In this document: in pieces, positions 53,408-64,000 of the stretch
How positions within the stretch are numbered: position 1 is the stretch's first letter
Layout of the letters: each line of letters starts with the position of its first letter
NCBI RefSeq assembly: GCF_000346465.2
Contig: NC_034013.1
Coordinates: 15,441,757 to 15,505,756, forward strand
Reading direction: 5' to 3'
Source of the DNA: Prunus persica
Taxonomy: Eukaryota; Streptophyta; Magnoliopsida; Rosales; Rosaceae
Length of the DNA: 64,000 nt
Made by a program: the position numbers and the translations under genes
Notes under the pieces: model-generated
Database searches by the model: none
Told to the model about the DNA's origin: nothing
What the model saw: only the letters and a program-made list of their open reading frames with translations

Positions 53408-53555
53408 TAGGAGAATATATTTCAGAAAGAGAAGGCAAGCAGGCAAGTAGGGAGGGTCAGTGCTGAGTAGACCGACCCCAACCACATCGCAAAATTCCTA
53501 CATTCACATTCACTTGATAATTCTGATACAAGCTAATTTACAAAACAACCTCCGC

Positions 53556-53559
<4 letters not shown>

Positions 53560-53592
<33 letters not shown>
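53560..53592. repeat. (CT)n tract in the leader region of E2 copy 2
   Basis: About 16 CT units. The same place in copy 1 (49859-49880) has a shorter, interrupted tract, which shows length change after the duplication. Confidence 0.9.
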
Positions 53593-53595
<3 letters not shown>

Positions 53596-54374
53596 AGTTC
53601 TGTGTTCCTCTCCTCCCAGACCTAATGGCTTCGATCTGATTAAACCCACCTCCAAAGCCCCTTCCTTCAACAACCCAATTCTGAACCTGTTCAGATCGAG
53701 ACCTCTTGGAGATTCGGAGCTCCAGGTGAGAAAATTTTCCCCAAATTTTCCCAAATTTTCTTCAATTTCTTTTGTTCTTATTCATTTCCAAGTTTAATTT
53801 TAGAATTGGTTGTTATTTTAGGCGGGTAACGAACCTATAATCAGAAAGATCCGAATTTTATGTCTCGATGGGGTCAAGTGCCTAGCTTTATTAGCTTTGT
53901 AGTCAATTGGGTATTTGTAGTCCAAATATGAATTAGGGTTTTGTTTCTTAGGGTCAAATTAGTGAAGAGAATATGCTTCTTTTCGTTATCATGGATACCG
54001 TAGCTCTAAACACCTAAAAAGTTTTTTAATTGAAGTGAAATTTCCAGTTTTTGGGCTTACTTTCAGGTCCTGAGCTTTGTTTTTGTGTATATTTAACTCA
54101 GCTAAAGCTATCCTAGCTGGTAATTTGTAGTATTTGTATTGATGATTCTATTTCTTCATGACTATGTATCTTACCCGTTGCCCAAATTGCTTGCCCCAAT
54201 TTTTATACATTCAATTTGGTGTAGAAATTTTTTTCTTTTACTTTTTTGATAGGCATTGGAAACATGCAATGGGATTCACCTCCAATGCACGGTTAATCTT
54301 AAAAGACATATTGAATTGGGTTGATGTTTATTGGTTGTTGGTTGCTGTGATGTGTAGGTGGTAGCAAACTAGCA

Positions 54375-55863
54375 ATGTCGACTCCTGCGAGGAAGAGGCT
54401 GATGAGAGATTTCAAGAGGCTGCAACAAGACCCACCTGCAGGGATTAGTGGGGCGCCCCAAGATAACAATATAATGCTGTGGAATGCTGTTATATTTGGG
54501 TATGTTGGAAAAATGAAATGCATAAAAAGAAATTACTATAGTGTTCTCTTTGTTATGCAACATTAATATTCATTTTTCGTTTCTTGTCTGGTTTGGATTG
54601 CAGTCCAGATGATACTCCTTGGGATGGAGGTTAGTTAATCCTTGTACTGAAGCTTTTGATTATGTTAATGTTTTTTGAGAAGAGATTATGTTAATGTTTT
54701 TCAGACGTGGGATATTCTGATCTAAGTTTTACATTCTAGGATGAAGATGAACCGCATGTACAGTAGTTATGTTATGCTTAAGTTAAAATAGCAATTCCAA
54801 AGTGTTTCCCTTTCTTTTGTAAAGGATTTTATATCTTCTTCTTGATGAAATAATTAGATTGCGGTCCGATATTTCACTAAGTTCCTAAAATTTTCGTACT
54901 TTCTAATACTAAATTCTGAAAACCAGAACCTGAATATTGAGTAAATAACTAAAAGCTTTCCTCCTTTGTTTCTGTCATGTCTTTTGCCCATTGATGTGAC
55001 CACGGTATGCATGTTTCTGTTAAATAACCTTAACTTTGTTAATATCTACATTTAAGAACTCTCTGTTGGAGTAATACAGGCACGTTTAAGTTGACCCTTC
55101 AGTTTACAGAGGATTACCCAAACAAACCCCCGACAGTCCGATTTGTTTCTCGAATGTTTCATCCAAATAGTAAGTTGGATTATACATGTCTTGACATCAC
55201 AATTTTCTGCATGTTAAGCATTTCTCCTCTGGTTTCTGAATTCAATTTTTCTTTCAAATTTGGCCAGTTTATGCAGATGGAAGTATTTGTTTGGATATTT
55301 TACAGAATCAGTGGAGTCCTATATATGATGTGGCAGCTATACTCACGTCTATTCAGGTAGGGTTGAATTGTGTGGATAGGATTTTTGTTCCTTGCTTATA
55401 TTTATGAATTTTCATAGCATGTAGCAAAGGTGTGTCGCCTATAGCATACATTTGACTTAGAACTTAAAGAAACATCGTATTGGGGAGGTTAAAGTTTTGC
55501 TTCTACACCTTAGGGTCTTAAGGAAGGCTAGTACGTTTATCTTTATTCCAGTACAGTGTGGAGTTTTATATATCTATACTACAAATGTAGCTGCACATGC
55601 CAATGAAGGCATGTAGGTATGTTGATGTAGACCAACTATGAATGGAAATAATGATGTATGTGTTGAGAAACTTTTAGTGTGCGAAACACCAACAATCTGA
55701 GAAGACCCTAACATCTACCATTTTCTTATTGCAGTCACTACTATGTGATCCCAACCCAAACTCTCCTGCTAATTCAGAAGCTGCTCGCATGTTTAGCGAG
55801 AACAAGCGTGAGTACAACCGAAGAGTGAGAGAAATCGTGGAACAGAGTTGGACAGCAGACTAA
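54375..55863 (+). CDS. UBC2: Ubiquitin-conjugating enzyme E2, RAD6/UBC2 type, copy 2
   Basis: Exons 54375-54499, 54604-54629, 55080-55169, 55268-55356 and 55735-55863 give 152 aa identical to copy 1. The exon differences I see (for example AGAGAC/AGAGAT, ACC/ACT, CCA/CCC and ACA/ACG) are all synonymous. The leader intron is 53726-54357. Active-site cysteine, splice sites and stop are intact, and the presumed promoter was duplicated too, so both copies may be expressed. Confidence 0.95.
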
Positions 55864-56010
55864 CTCCTTCACATGGGAGCTTGTAGGACAGTCGGAATTT
55901 GTTCAAAGGCATTTTATAAGTAGCATTTCTAGCTACTGCGAGAATCGTTATGCCAACTTATCAACATTTATCCTGTATTTCAATGTTTTATTCCCAAATT
56001 ATGACGCTTT

Positions 56011-56950
56011 GGATTTGCTTTGTCTTAAGATATGTCTTGCCAGCTGCCACATTGCATTCTTAGTTAAGCTCGTGTAAAATAGTGTTGTGTATCAATTTGC
56101 ATTGGTTTGTTATGAACTTGGATGTTCGGTATTTGAAATGAAAGTTAGTAGTTTACTACAAAAGCAGAAATTTTCGGTCCTTAATTTTTTTTTCTTCTCA
56201 ATCGAGTAGATTGCCACTTAGCAGCTGGATCAAGGAATTGAGCTCATAATTGGTAGACTCCTTACAATTTGCCTCTACTTCTTTGCCAGTGTGCTTGAGA
56301 ACTAAGGGAGTTGGTGGGTTTAAATTTTAGTACATATTGGTGCACTAATTTGAGTGTAAATTAAAACCAGTTGTAATATCATCCAAGGTATCGTAATCAC
56401 TATAACGTTACTTAGATAACATTAAAATCAGAAATTATCGCACAAATTAACAAACAATTGGATTTGACAATAAAACCTTCTGACAATGACCAGTCTTTTA
56501 GTCGAAGGGCCTGATTTACATGCTGGTCTTGGCTCACATTAGAAGCTCCTACTTCTCCTAGTCGTATAAGGTTGCCTATCATTTACCGATTATGCAAAAT
56601 AGAATAAATTAAAGCACGTCACTATGAACCTTAATTTTCCTACTAGTATGATAAAACTTTCTAATTATCGGACTTCCTAATTTTTTATTATTTATATTTC
56701 CTACTTAGGGCTTAAGTTTTTCTGATCATACGGGAAACTTCCTAAACAAGTAGTTACACATAACCCTCTACGAGGGTCACTCACTCACTCACTCCTGCTC
56801 CTTGTAGAATTAGGAAATCCCCTGTATCTATATATATGTGAGGAGAGAGAGAGAGAGAGTGAACTTCACACTGCCCATTTCCATTACCTAGCTATACGTT
56901 GCTTTTCTCTTCTCCACAGAACCCTAAACCTTAATCATTCACTGACCAAC
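56011..56950. other. Intergenic region upstream of the DUF295 gene
   Basis: AT-rich; no gene seen. A TATA-like run (TATCTATATATATG) near 56825-56838 and a short (GA)n precede the DUF295 start by about 110 bp. Confidence 0.5.
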
Positions 56951-57964
56951 ATGTTGGTCGATCTTGGCTACGAAGCTCGTCCTCTCGACTTCCCATGGCT
57001 CATGCTGCCCGACAACCACCACCACAACGCTGGCAACGACGATGAAGCTTACCACAACCAAGACCTGAAGTGTTTTTTCAGTCTTTACACTCACCAAATC
57101 CACTGTCTTGAACTGCCCGAGGCTTATGAAAGGACTGTATGCGGATCATCATCAGGCTGGCTAATCTTGCGACATGAAACCACATCAGCCGTTACACTGC
57201 TCAACCCTCTCAACCGCGCCCAAATTGCTCTCCCCCAACTCTCTTCTTCTCCATTCTATGATCAAGACCCTTTACCTGTTCTTCACAAAGCTATACTGTC
57301 TTCAGACCCTTGTCGCTACCCGTTCGACTACAAAGTTTTGGCCATTTTTGGGCAGAAGCGAAGGCTCATATGCTACAAAGCAAGGGACAGGACTTGGACC
57401 ATGATACAAGATGCAGGGGTTCATTATGAAGACATTATTTCCATGGGCAACGAGTTGCTGGCCACTGATGAGGTTGGAAGGCTTGTGTCTTGCAATCTTG
57501 ATGGAGATTGGTTTTGGTTTCCACCAAATGTTGAAGAAATTTCTGACCCTTTTTTCTTTAAAGGAGGCAAAGTTTATCTTGTGGGCATAGAAGGAGAGCT
57601 GGTTATGCTGATAAGGTTTGTGCAGGAAAACTCTAGTTTTGGCCGAGAGACATATGACTTTGAAGTTTACAGGTACGATTCTATGGAAAGCATTTGGGAA
57701 CCCATCAGCAACTTAGGTTCATGGACAATTCTCTTGGGACATAACCAGTCTACCGCCATTGAAGCTCGGCAATTTAAGGGGCTGATAAAACCCAACTGCA
57801 TCTACTTCACTGATGATAGTTTGGAGGAGGATAGTTTGCTGGTTGGCCATGACTCTGGTGTTTTTAGCATGGAAGATGGTAAAGTTGAGCCACTGAGATG
57901 TATTTCACATGATTTCATGTATGTTTGGCCACGCCCAGTTTGGTATATGCCTAGTTTTGCTTGA
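56951..57964 (+). CDS. DUF295 protein (F-box SKIP23-like, no F-box)
   Basis: A single exon of 337 aa starting MLVDLGYEARPLDFPWLMLP. The FPWLMLP motif, the C-x-SSSGWLIL element, TLLNPLNRAQIALPQL and YRYDSMESIWEPISNLGSWT are typical of the DUF295 beta-propeller-like domain usually found behind an F-box. The N-terminal F-box is missing and I see none upstream, so it either lost it or belongs to the stand-alone DUF295 group. It ends with YFTDDSLEED and WPRPVWYMPSFA. Substrates and partners are unknown. Confidence 0.9.
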   Translation: MLVDLGYEARPLDFPWLMLPDNHHHNAGNDDEAYHNQDLKCFFSLYTHQIHCLELPEAYERTVCGSSSGWLILRHETTSAVTLLNPLNRAQIALPQLSSSPFYDQDPLPVLHKAILSSDPCRYPFDYKVLAIFGQKRRLICYKARDRTWTMIQDAGVHYEDIISMGNELLATDEVGRLVSCNLDGDWFWFPPNVEEISDPFFFKGGKVYLVGIEGELVMLIRFVQENSSFGRETYDFEVYRYDSMESIWEPISNLGSWTILLGHNQSTAIEARQFKGLIKPNCIYFTDDSLEEDSLLVGHDSGVFSMEDGKVEPLRCISHDFMYVWPRPVWYMPSFA

Positions 57965-58687
57965 ATCATGAATTAAATGTAGAACTTCGGAAATCAATGA
58001 GAGCATGGATTTGAAAACAGCTTTTATTTTGTGATAAATTTTGTTTTGGCTTTTCTTTTTTCTGTTCTGTTTATAACTTAATTTGCCTGAGCTCGCTTTC
58101 AATTTCTGTTCCCCTAAAAACCTAATTTGAATTGAACCATGTTTGATTTCCTGGTAACCGGCAAGGTTACCATGGTGCCACAATGTTCTGTTTTTAGATT
58201 CAATTTTTATTTTAAGATTCAATAAAACCTCAATTTTTATCTCAAGGTACTCCAAATGCGTACCTTGGAAACCAATCTAAAATATAATCCAAATGATTGT
58301 GTCAAAAACAGGTTATACTTCAGATAAAATGAAACCACGGATTATATTTCGGATATTTAAAAAAAGAAAAAGAAAAAGAAAACAGATTATGGCAGAAAAA
58401 GAGTACATAGTTTCATGATTACAACAAATACTTTACTTCAATGGTTCAGCACAATTGGCATCAACAGGAAATTGTATAACAATAAGAAAACAAGCTCGGT
58501 TTGATCAAACAAAAGACAAATGAAATGGTTTTAATTTAGACTGAAATTTGACCCAAAAAAAGAAACTTAGACTGATAAACTTAGACCTGAAACCTTCTTT
58601 ACATAGGAACTTATCCCCACAAAAAAAAACATTGAAGACAAACCCAACAAGAATATGAAAATGAAATTGTTCTGGCATTCTGTATTT
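57965..58687. other. Convergent 3' intergenic region
   Basis: Between the DUF295 stop (+) and the stop of the next gene (-). It is AT-rich; no gene seen. Confidence 0.5.
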
Positions 58688-60777
58688 TTACATGACTTCA
58701 GCAGTCAAACTGACATCTTCCATTGGTGGAGCATCCTGCAATAGACAAATAAAGATCTTTGCTCATAAAACAAGACACATCAAACATCTTTTTTCTCAAC
58801 ACCACAAGAAGCAGCTTGACATTAGAGAAGCTAAGGGTTTGGAATAAAAGCTAAATGAAAGTTTAACGAAAAAGGCAACGGATTCTGAAAGACTAATTCA
58901 CCTCATTTTCTTTGTTCTCATGAAGTGCTTCTTGCCCTGCAGGAGTAGTGCTAACCGAGCCTGTAAAAACATAAGACCATAAAATAATGTCACATGAAAC
59001 GTAACAAGAAAAGATGATTACACATAGAACATTCGCCATGACGAAAGAAATACAGGTGAAATCATTTGACACAGTTGCCTTTCTCACCAGCAGATTTATC
59101 CCCCTGCTTCTTAGTCCTGTCTTTTACTTTGTTAGATTCTTGCTTGCTTGGCTTTTGGGGTTTCTTTGCAGTTGGCCCACGAGCCCCATTGTCAGAAACA
59201 GGTCCAGAATTTGAAGAAGTCTTCACCAAAGATCCTCTAGTCTTGGTTGCAGGAATGCTTTTCTGAGCAATCTCCTTCTTGGCTGAGGCCTTGACTGGAG
59301 AAACTGGAGCAGCATCAGTGTTCAACGACTTGGGTTTTAATTTCCTAGTTCCCATTGCAGAAGAACAGCTCTTGACATCATCATCAGAAGATCGAGTGCC
59401 CTCATCAGGTACCTGAGAACAGGTTTCGGAGACCTGCAACTGCTCCCTTTCTACATTGCTTTTGCTCTCCAATAATTCCTTCAGAGGATCTTCAAGGTCA
59501 TCAAGGTTGTGACGGACCACATATGACTTTAGCTCATCTCGCATTCGATGAAGAGGCTGAGTATGACATTATATGAAACAAATAAAAAGAGGGACACAAT
59601 ATAATTTAAAGTTCAGTCCTTTGACACATTAAAAGAAATGAACTAAAGTGTTCATGGCCTTGAAGGTGTGAAACATGGATAAGCAGAAAAATGATCAACC
59701 AAAAATGGGGTGAAATCACTGAAAAGGAAAATAGAAAGATGGGATACATGAATTGTACCTCACATCCAGCCTCCAAGGCTAGTTTGAAAAGTCCAAGTGA
59801 AATTGAGTGCTTGCCAGCAGCCTCAGACAGCTTAATCTGTGTCAGCCAGTATGATGCTGAGGAGAGGACACTGAACTTCTTCCGGCTTGTAGACTTAGAA
59901 ACATCAGAAGCAGGTGTCTCACTTTTCACAGACCTCCTTGATCTGGCCTCAGAGATTGGGGTGATGTTGCCAAGCAATTTTGGAGCTGGAGTGCCAGCCG
60001 GTTTGGGAGGATTGGAGAGCCTTCTGGGTGGCTTGGCAGGCTTGTCCTTGCCAGAGAGATCAAGAACACCCATACTTTTACTTAGAGTTGATGCAGGTTT
60101 TCCCCTAAAAAAAAAAGTAGACATCCCATATAGAATTCAACCAATTGACTCTGCTTTCTAAGCAGTAAAACTTTGCATATGCAGATAACAAACAAGCATG
60201 GGAGAAAACTATAGCTTACAAGTCAAATTTATTATTAACCCTTAAGACCGAAAATGTAACCCTACCCTCTATAAATTCTTTATGGAAATAATTCACAACA
60301 ACAACAAAAAAGTTTTTATTTTTCCCCTAAATCAATTGATACTGCTAATATTTACATGCAATTACTCAAATTATGGGAATTGGTTCATGTAACATACCCA
60401 AATTTTACCATAATTTGATATTTCCCCCAATAATTAGAACAATTGAATGGCTCAGCACACCCTCATAACATGTAAACCAAATCATCCCTACAAACAGATT
60501 CTTATTGCAAGTGAAATCATATCAACAATTAGCCCAATCACATCTCAGCATCAAGTCATACCTCTTAGACGCAGAATTGTTAGTAGACTCGGCGGCGACC
60601 GGAGGCTTCTCCTCCTTGGACTTAGACCCCGATCGGAGCGCATACCGAAGAAGCTTTCCTGAAACACACAAAACCAAACCCCAATTTCACACCAATTTTC
60701 ACAAACACACCCACAAAATACAAACAAAAAACAAAACTTTTGAAATTACCAGATTGAGCAGACTGGGAGTCCTCCAT
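58688..60777 (-). CDS. Uncharacterised basic low-complexity plant protein
   Basis: Six exons: 60777-60750, 60658-60562, 60104-59759, 59556-59088, 58960-58902, 58735-58688, giving 348 aa. It starts MEDSQSAQSGKLLRYALRSG. The region to about residue 110 is Lys/Ser/Pro-rich (KPAKPPRRLSNPPKPAGTPA). A conserved-looking core follows, SSASYWLTQIKLSEAAGKHS, then SLGLFKLALEAGCE and MRDELKSYVVRHNLDDLED. A second Lys/Ser-rich stretch (KKPQKPSKQESNKVKDRTKK) and a short tail ending VSLTAEVM complete it. I do not recognise a named family. The positive charge suggests a nuclear or microtubule/nucleic-acid-binding role, which is inference only. All splice sites are GT-AG with matching phases. Confidence 0.85.
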
Positions 60778-61020
60778 TCGATTGCTCTAGTTCTTGTTCT
60801 TCTTCCTCTTCCTCCTTCCCTTGTGTTAAGAACAATGAATTAGAGGCTGGCTTTTATATTCATTTTCCTTTTTCAAATTTATTTATTTATTTATTACTAT
60901 AATCATTGGGCGGGAAACTGTAGGAATACCCCACAACACAACTCAAATTTCACCAAACGCGCCGTAATGATAAAATCTCTCCTACTCGCATTCTGATGTG
61001 CGCAGGTCCAGGTCATTATC

Positions 61021-61026
61021 CACGTG
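61021..61026. promoter_or_regulatory. G-box CACGTG upstream of the basic protein gene
   Basis: The palindrome CACGTG lies about 245 bp upstream of the minus-strand start at 60777. Its use is not shown. Confidence 0.3.
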
Positions 61027-61658
61027 TGATATTTTGATTCGTTCGCCATAGATTCAGTCAGCGAGACTTCCGTTTTGAGTTACGTTCGCTGTTTTGATAT
61101 GGTGGGATGGAGCGGACATGATTGCGAAGGAAGTGGACGCGTGTAGAACGTCTGTGCTTGATGATCCATTCAACGGCTGGCGCTGCATGGGACCCACGGC
61201 TTCATATATTAGAAGATATAATTCGAATTTCAAATTTCAAATCCTGTGCCGTTAAAACTGCTTTTACGGTTGTGATGAGATGGTCGAGAAGGTGGTTTTT
61301 AACTTTTTTTTTTCTCTGTCTCCAAGCCAAAAATAAATAGAAAATATCATGTTTTTCTTGGGTTTGGGCCGGACTTTTTTTTTTTTTTTTTTTAAAATGG
61401 GCTGGGCATGAACTGATGCACCCACTTCCATGTCCCATTGGGCCAACACGAAACATGTAGTCGTCATGTGTATTGATTTGGAATGAGTCATTTATAGTGA
61501 GGGCCTCATGTATGGCCCGTAAGTGAGATTATCTCTGAATCGTTGGATTAAATTGATTAATTTGATTCTATGGTTAAAAGATAGAACCTTATCTAAGGAC
61601 CATATATAAAGCCCTAATTATAGAATGGCTCACGTAGCTTCATGCATGTCTTTCCTAG

Positions 61659-61862
61659 TCATTTGTTGCCATTGCCTCCAAACCTTTTGCCACCGCCAAA
61701 TCCCCATCCAACACTTGCTCCTCCGCCACCACCATCGAAATCGACCGCACTCCCAACACTACCACCATTATTATCACCACCTAGAACCACCGCCATCATC
61801 TGAACTAGAACCACAACCAGAGCAATTTTTAGGATCCCCAAAAGAACCTTTTTCACTTCCAA
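61659..61862 (-). pseudogene. Glycine-rich protein remnant
   Basis: The minus strand encodes a hydrophobic segment (VLLGILKIALVVVLVQMMAV) followed by Gly-rich sequence (FDGGGGGASVGWGFGGGKRF). Another frame is Gly/Ser/Cys-rich, so the true frame is unclear. No complete gene can be built. Confidence 0.3.
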
Positions 61863-61989
61863 GCATCCTTACATCACTAGCGAAAATTAAATCATAAAAA
61901 AGAAGCTTAGAATTCATCTTTAGCCATAATTAATGGATATAGCACTAGTTAAGATGACTTCGATTATTGTCGGTGAACTCTAAAGTCCT

Positions 61990-62012
61990 AATATATATAT
62001 ATATATATATAT
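61990..62012. repeat. (AT)n microsatellite
   Basis: About 11 AT units. Confidence 0.9.
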
Positions 62013-63966
62013 GTGATTTGGTTGGGCATGGTTTTGGCATACTTGCAATAGACATAGCATTGATTGTGATTGTTGTGTTGTTAGATGACATATACTGAAA
62101 AAAAATATTTTGTCACATGGGATTGGTACAACCATAAACCAAAAAATAAAATAAAATAAATCCCAACAACAACCTGCAAATATAAATAGGATTGTAAATT
62201 AATAAAAATTACAACTTACTCAAGTAAAGATTATGTCAAAATTAGATTTCTTCATGCTAATGATCCTCTTGTATTAGCTACCAACAAACTTGTATGAAAT
62301 AAAGAGATTTTTGGTCTGATTTTTTCTTGTTTGTTTTTTCATTTGTTGGTGTTGGTGACCACAATCAAACGACCCAAGTCATCACACTCTTCCCTCCTTT
62401 ACCTCTTTGCCTCCTACCAATCCTACGGCTATGATCCCTCCACGCGCGAATTCGCGCCTCGGATTCAATTTTCAGTTGTGAGGGCATAACCGTATTTGCC
62501 TCTCATGCTTCGGAATAAATAAAGACGCTGTACCCTTGGTTCCGAAGTAACAGGCTAACTGCACTTGGGACTGCCAACACATCCTCCTTTATGCCGACCC
62601 AACAATCGTCTACACTCGCGTCCATCGTAAGCTTTCCTGTAAAGCCGTTCACTTAGAATACTACTTGAAACCCAAGTCATCAGTCAACACATTTGAAAAT
62701 ATTCAATTCAGCTGCCCAGTCATGACTGCCTCCTCAGATTTGTTAGCCTACACCTCTCTGCACCAAATCTAGTTCCTTTAGTCTCCCAATTTTTCAAATT
62801 CTGGAATTTTTCTATGGCTCATCAGTCCAGAGTACAGAGAGTAAAAGCAAAGGTTGGAGCTTTTATTTTTATATTAGATCATTGTTTCTGGGTTTTTGCT
62901 CAGTCTCTCACTCACTCATGGTACAATTCCTTCCTTGTACTATCTATTTCTGTGTAAATCTTTAATCTTTTTGCAATTTGTTTCAAAAAGCTCAAATATT
63001 TATTTATTTATTTATTTAGTTTGTTTCGCTTCTGGGTACTGTTCTTTTGGTCTGATGGTTCGAGGTTCATGTTTTCCAGGAATGGTAGATTTGGGGTTTA
63101 GAAGGTCCACATTTGTGAGGTATGTTTCAGATCTGGTTTAGCTCAACCTGTTATGTTTACCAACTTATTGAGTTCTAAGATCTTGTGGGTTCTGGAGTTT
63201 CTAGTTAGATTTGCTCTTGGCTTGGCTGTTGGCTCCCTGAATTTAACTGAATATGCTGTGATTGCTTGGTTTCTTTCTAGATATGTTACTAGATTTTGGA
63301 AGGGTAATTGTAATTGCTTTGAAGTTCTTGTCTTGTTTAATATTTTTAATGGAGATTTACATTTCTTGACATCTTAATTGACTCTTAAGCTGATTGTATT
63401 TCATACTATTAATGGAGTTGACTATAACGTTTGATACGTTAATTGTAATGCTCAATGGATCAAATGCGTATTATGTTTCCATGCATGGGACTTGTTTTAG
63501 AAGAGTTTGATGGTTTTGATTTTGGAACTTAGGCATGTCGGTTAGGATCAAAAGTAAATTGTTTTAAGGTTTTCTCTCTCTCTCTCTCTCTCTCTCCCTC
63601 TCTCTCTCTCTCTGTGTCGGTGTGTAATTTGATCCATTTAGTTCTTATAGATATCTCATCAATTCCCACTGAATCAAATTGAGCTAAAATGAAAAGGTCT
63701 TTTAAAAAGAAGAAAAAAATCATGTTTGATTTCATTATCTCATAAGTGATGTAACAGTGAGTTGTTGTTACCATAGGCATCCATAGACAGATATTAAAAA
63801 CATGTTTTATTCCGGAAATTTGCAGAATTGCATTGCTTTGTATTTATTTTCTTTCTTTTTTTTTCCCTTCAATTGCATGGTATTAATTTAGGGTTGTAAT
63901 GTGATCATATGTAACGATGCAGCAAGTGGGCTTCTTCAGCATATTGTGGCTATTGGCCTTCCTGCA
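62013..63966 (+). other. Presumed promoter and leader (with leader intron) of the IQD gene
   Basis: No other gene is seen here. The likely acceptor before the start codon is GATGCAG at 63916-63922. The matching upstream leader exon is probably near 62820-62860, but I could not fix the donor. A (CT)n tract at 63573-63613 lies in the putative leader intron. Confidence 0.4.
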
Positions 63967-64000
63967 ATGGGCAAATCACCGGCAAAATGGATCAAAACTG
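63967..64000 (+). CDS. IQ-domain (IQD) protein, 5' end only
   Basis: The last 34 bases read ATG then GKSPAKWIKT, matching the conserved N-terminus of the IQD28-32 group of plant IQ67-domain, calmodulin-binding proteins. The gene runs off the window, so its domains cannot be checked. The start is the ATG that opens this motif. Confidence 0.75.
   Translation, partial: MGKSPAKWIKT

Larger units (their letters stand above)
52284..56010. repeat. Tandem duplication, copy 2
   Basis: Second copy of the 3.5-kb unit. It is longer mainly because of a block of about 209 bp at 53199-53407 and an expanded (CT)n tract. The WRKY-derived 3' flank portion (52284-53198) is a non-coding relic, and the right boundary is near 56010. 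Confidence 0.93.

Noticed and set aside
63917..64000. A secreted protein starting MQQVGFFSILWLLAFLQW
   Set aside because: Another frame of the same bases gives MGKSPAKWIKT, the conserved IQD N-terminus, and ATGCAG fits as a splice acceptor. The signal-peptide look is probably chance.

Overview
This is plant nuclear DNA. Genes are split by many short AT-rich GT-AG introns, intergenic DNA is AT-rich with many (CT)n tracts, and products include chloroplast isochorismate synthase, a WRKY factor, a pectate lyase and an IQD protein. I infer a woody eudicot, possibly Rosaceae/Prunus from overall texture; the window does not prove the genus. Exons were joined by hand from splice signals, reading phase and family knowledge.

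Layout. 0-2 kb: a LAT59/AT59-type pectate lyase (+), convergent with a 15-exon isochorismate synthase (-, 2.6-6.5 kb), the committed step of salicylate and phylloquinone synthesis. 7.1-13.5 kb: a YLP-motif/P-loop protein (-). 15.1-17.2 kb: a DUF2828 gene (-) broken by an 8-bp tandem duplication. 17.3-28 kb is the accessory region: a recent segmental duplication carrying a stray exon piece of the P5C dehydrogenase gene, a nested set of inverted repeats around an IST1-like fragment, GA-rich repeats, a near-perfect hairpin MITE, and a truncated RING pseudogene. 28.1-30.9 kb: short-form tRNase Z (+). 31.9-33.0 kb: an intronless plant-specific protein (-). 34.3-39.9 kb: the intact 16-exon mitochondrial P5C dehydrogenase, ALDH12A1 type (-). 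40-45 kb: gene-poor, with an hAT-like MITE and an RNase H remnant. 45.4-48.7 kb: a group IIb WRKY (WRKY72/61 clade, +). 48.8-56.0 kb: a direct tandem duplication of about 3.5 kb giving two RAD6/UBC2-type E2 genes that encode the same protein. 57-58 kb: a DUF295 protein (+). 58.7-60.8 kb: a basic low-complexity protein (-). The window ends in the first codons of an IQD gene (+).

Apart from the tandem E2 pair, neighbours show no operon-like link. Two genes (isochorismate synthase and the WRKY) belong to defence-related families, but nothing here shows joint control. The most unusual structure is the inverted-repeat locus at 18.15-21.77 kb.
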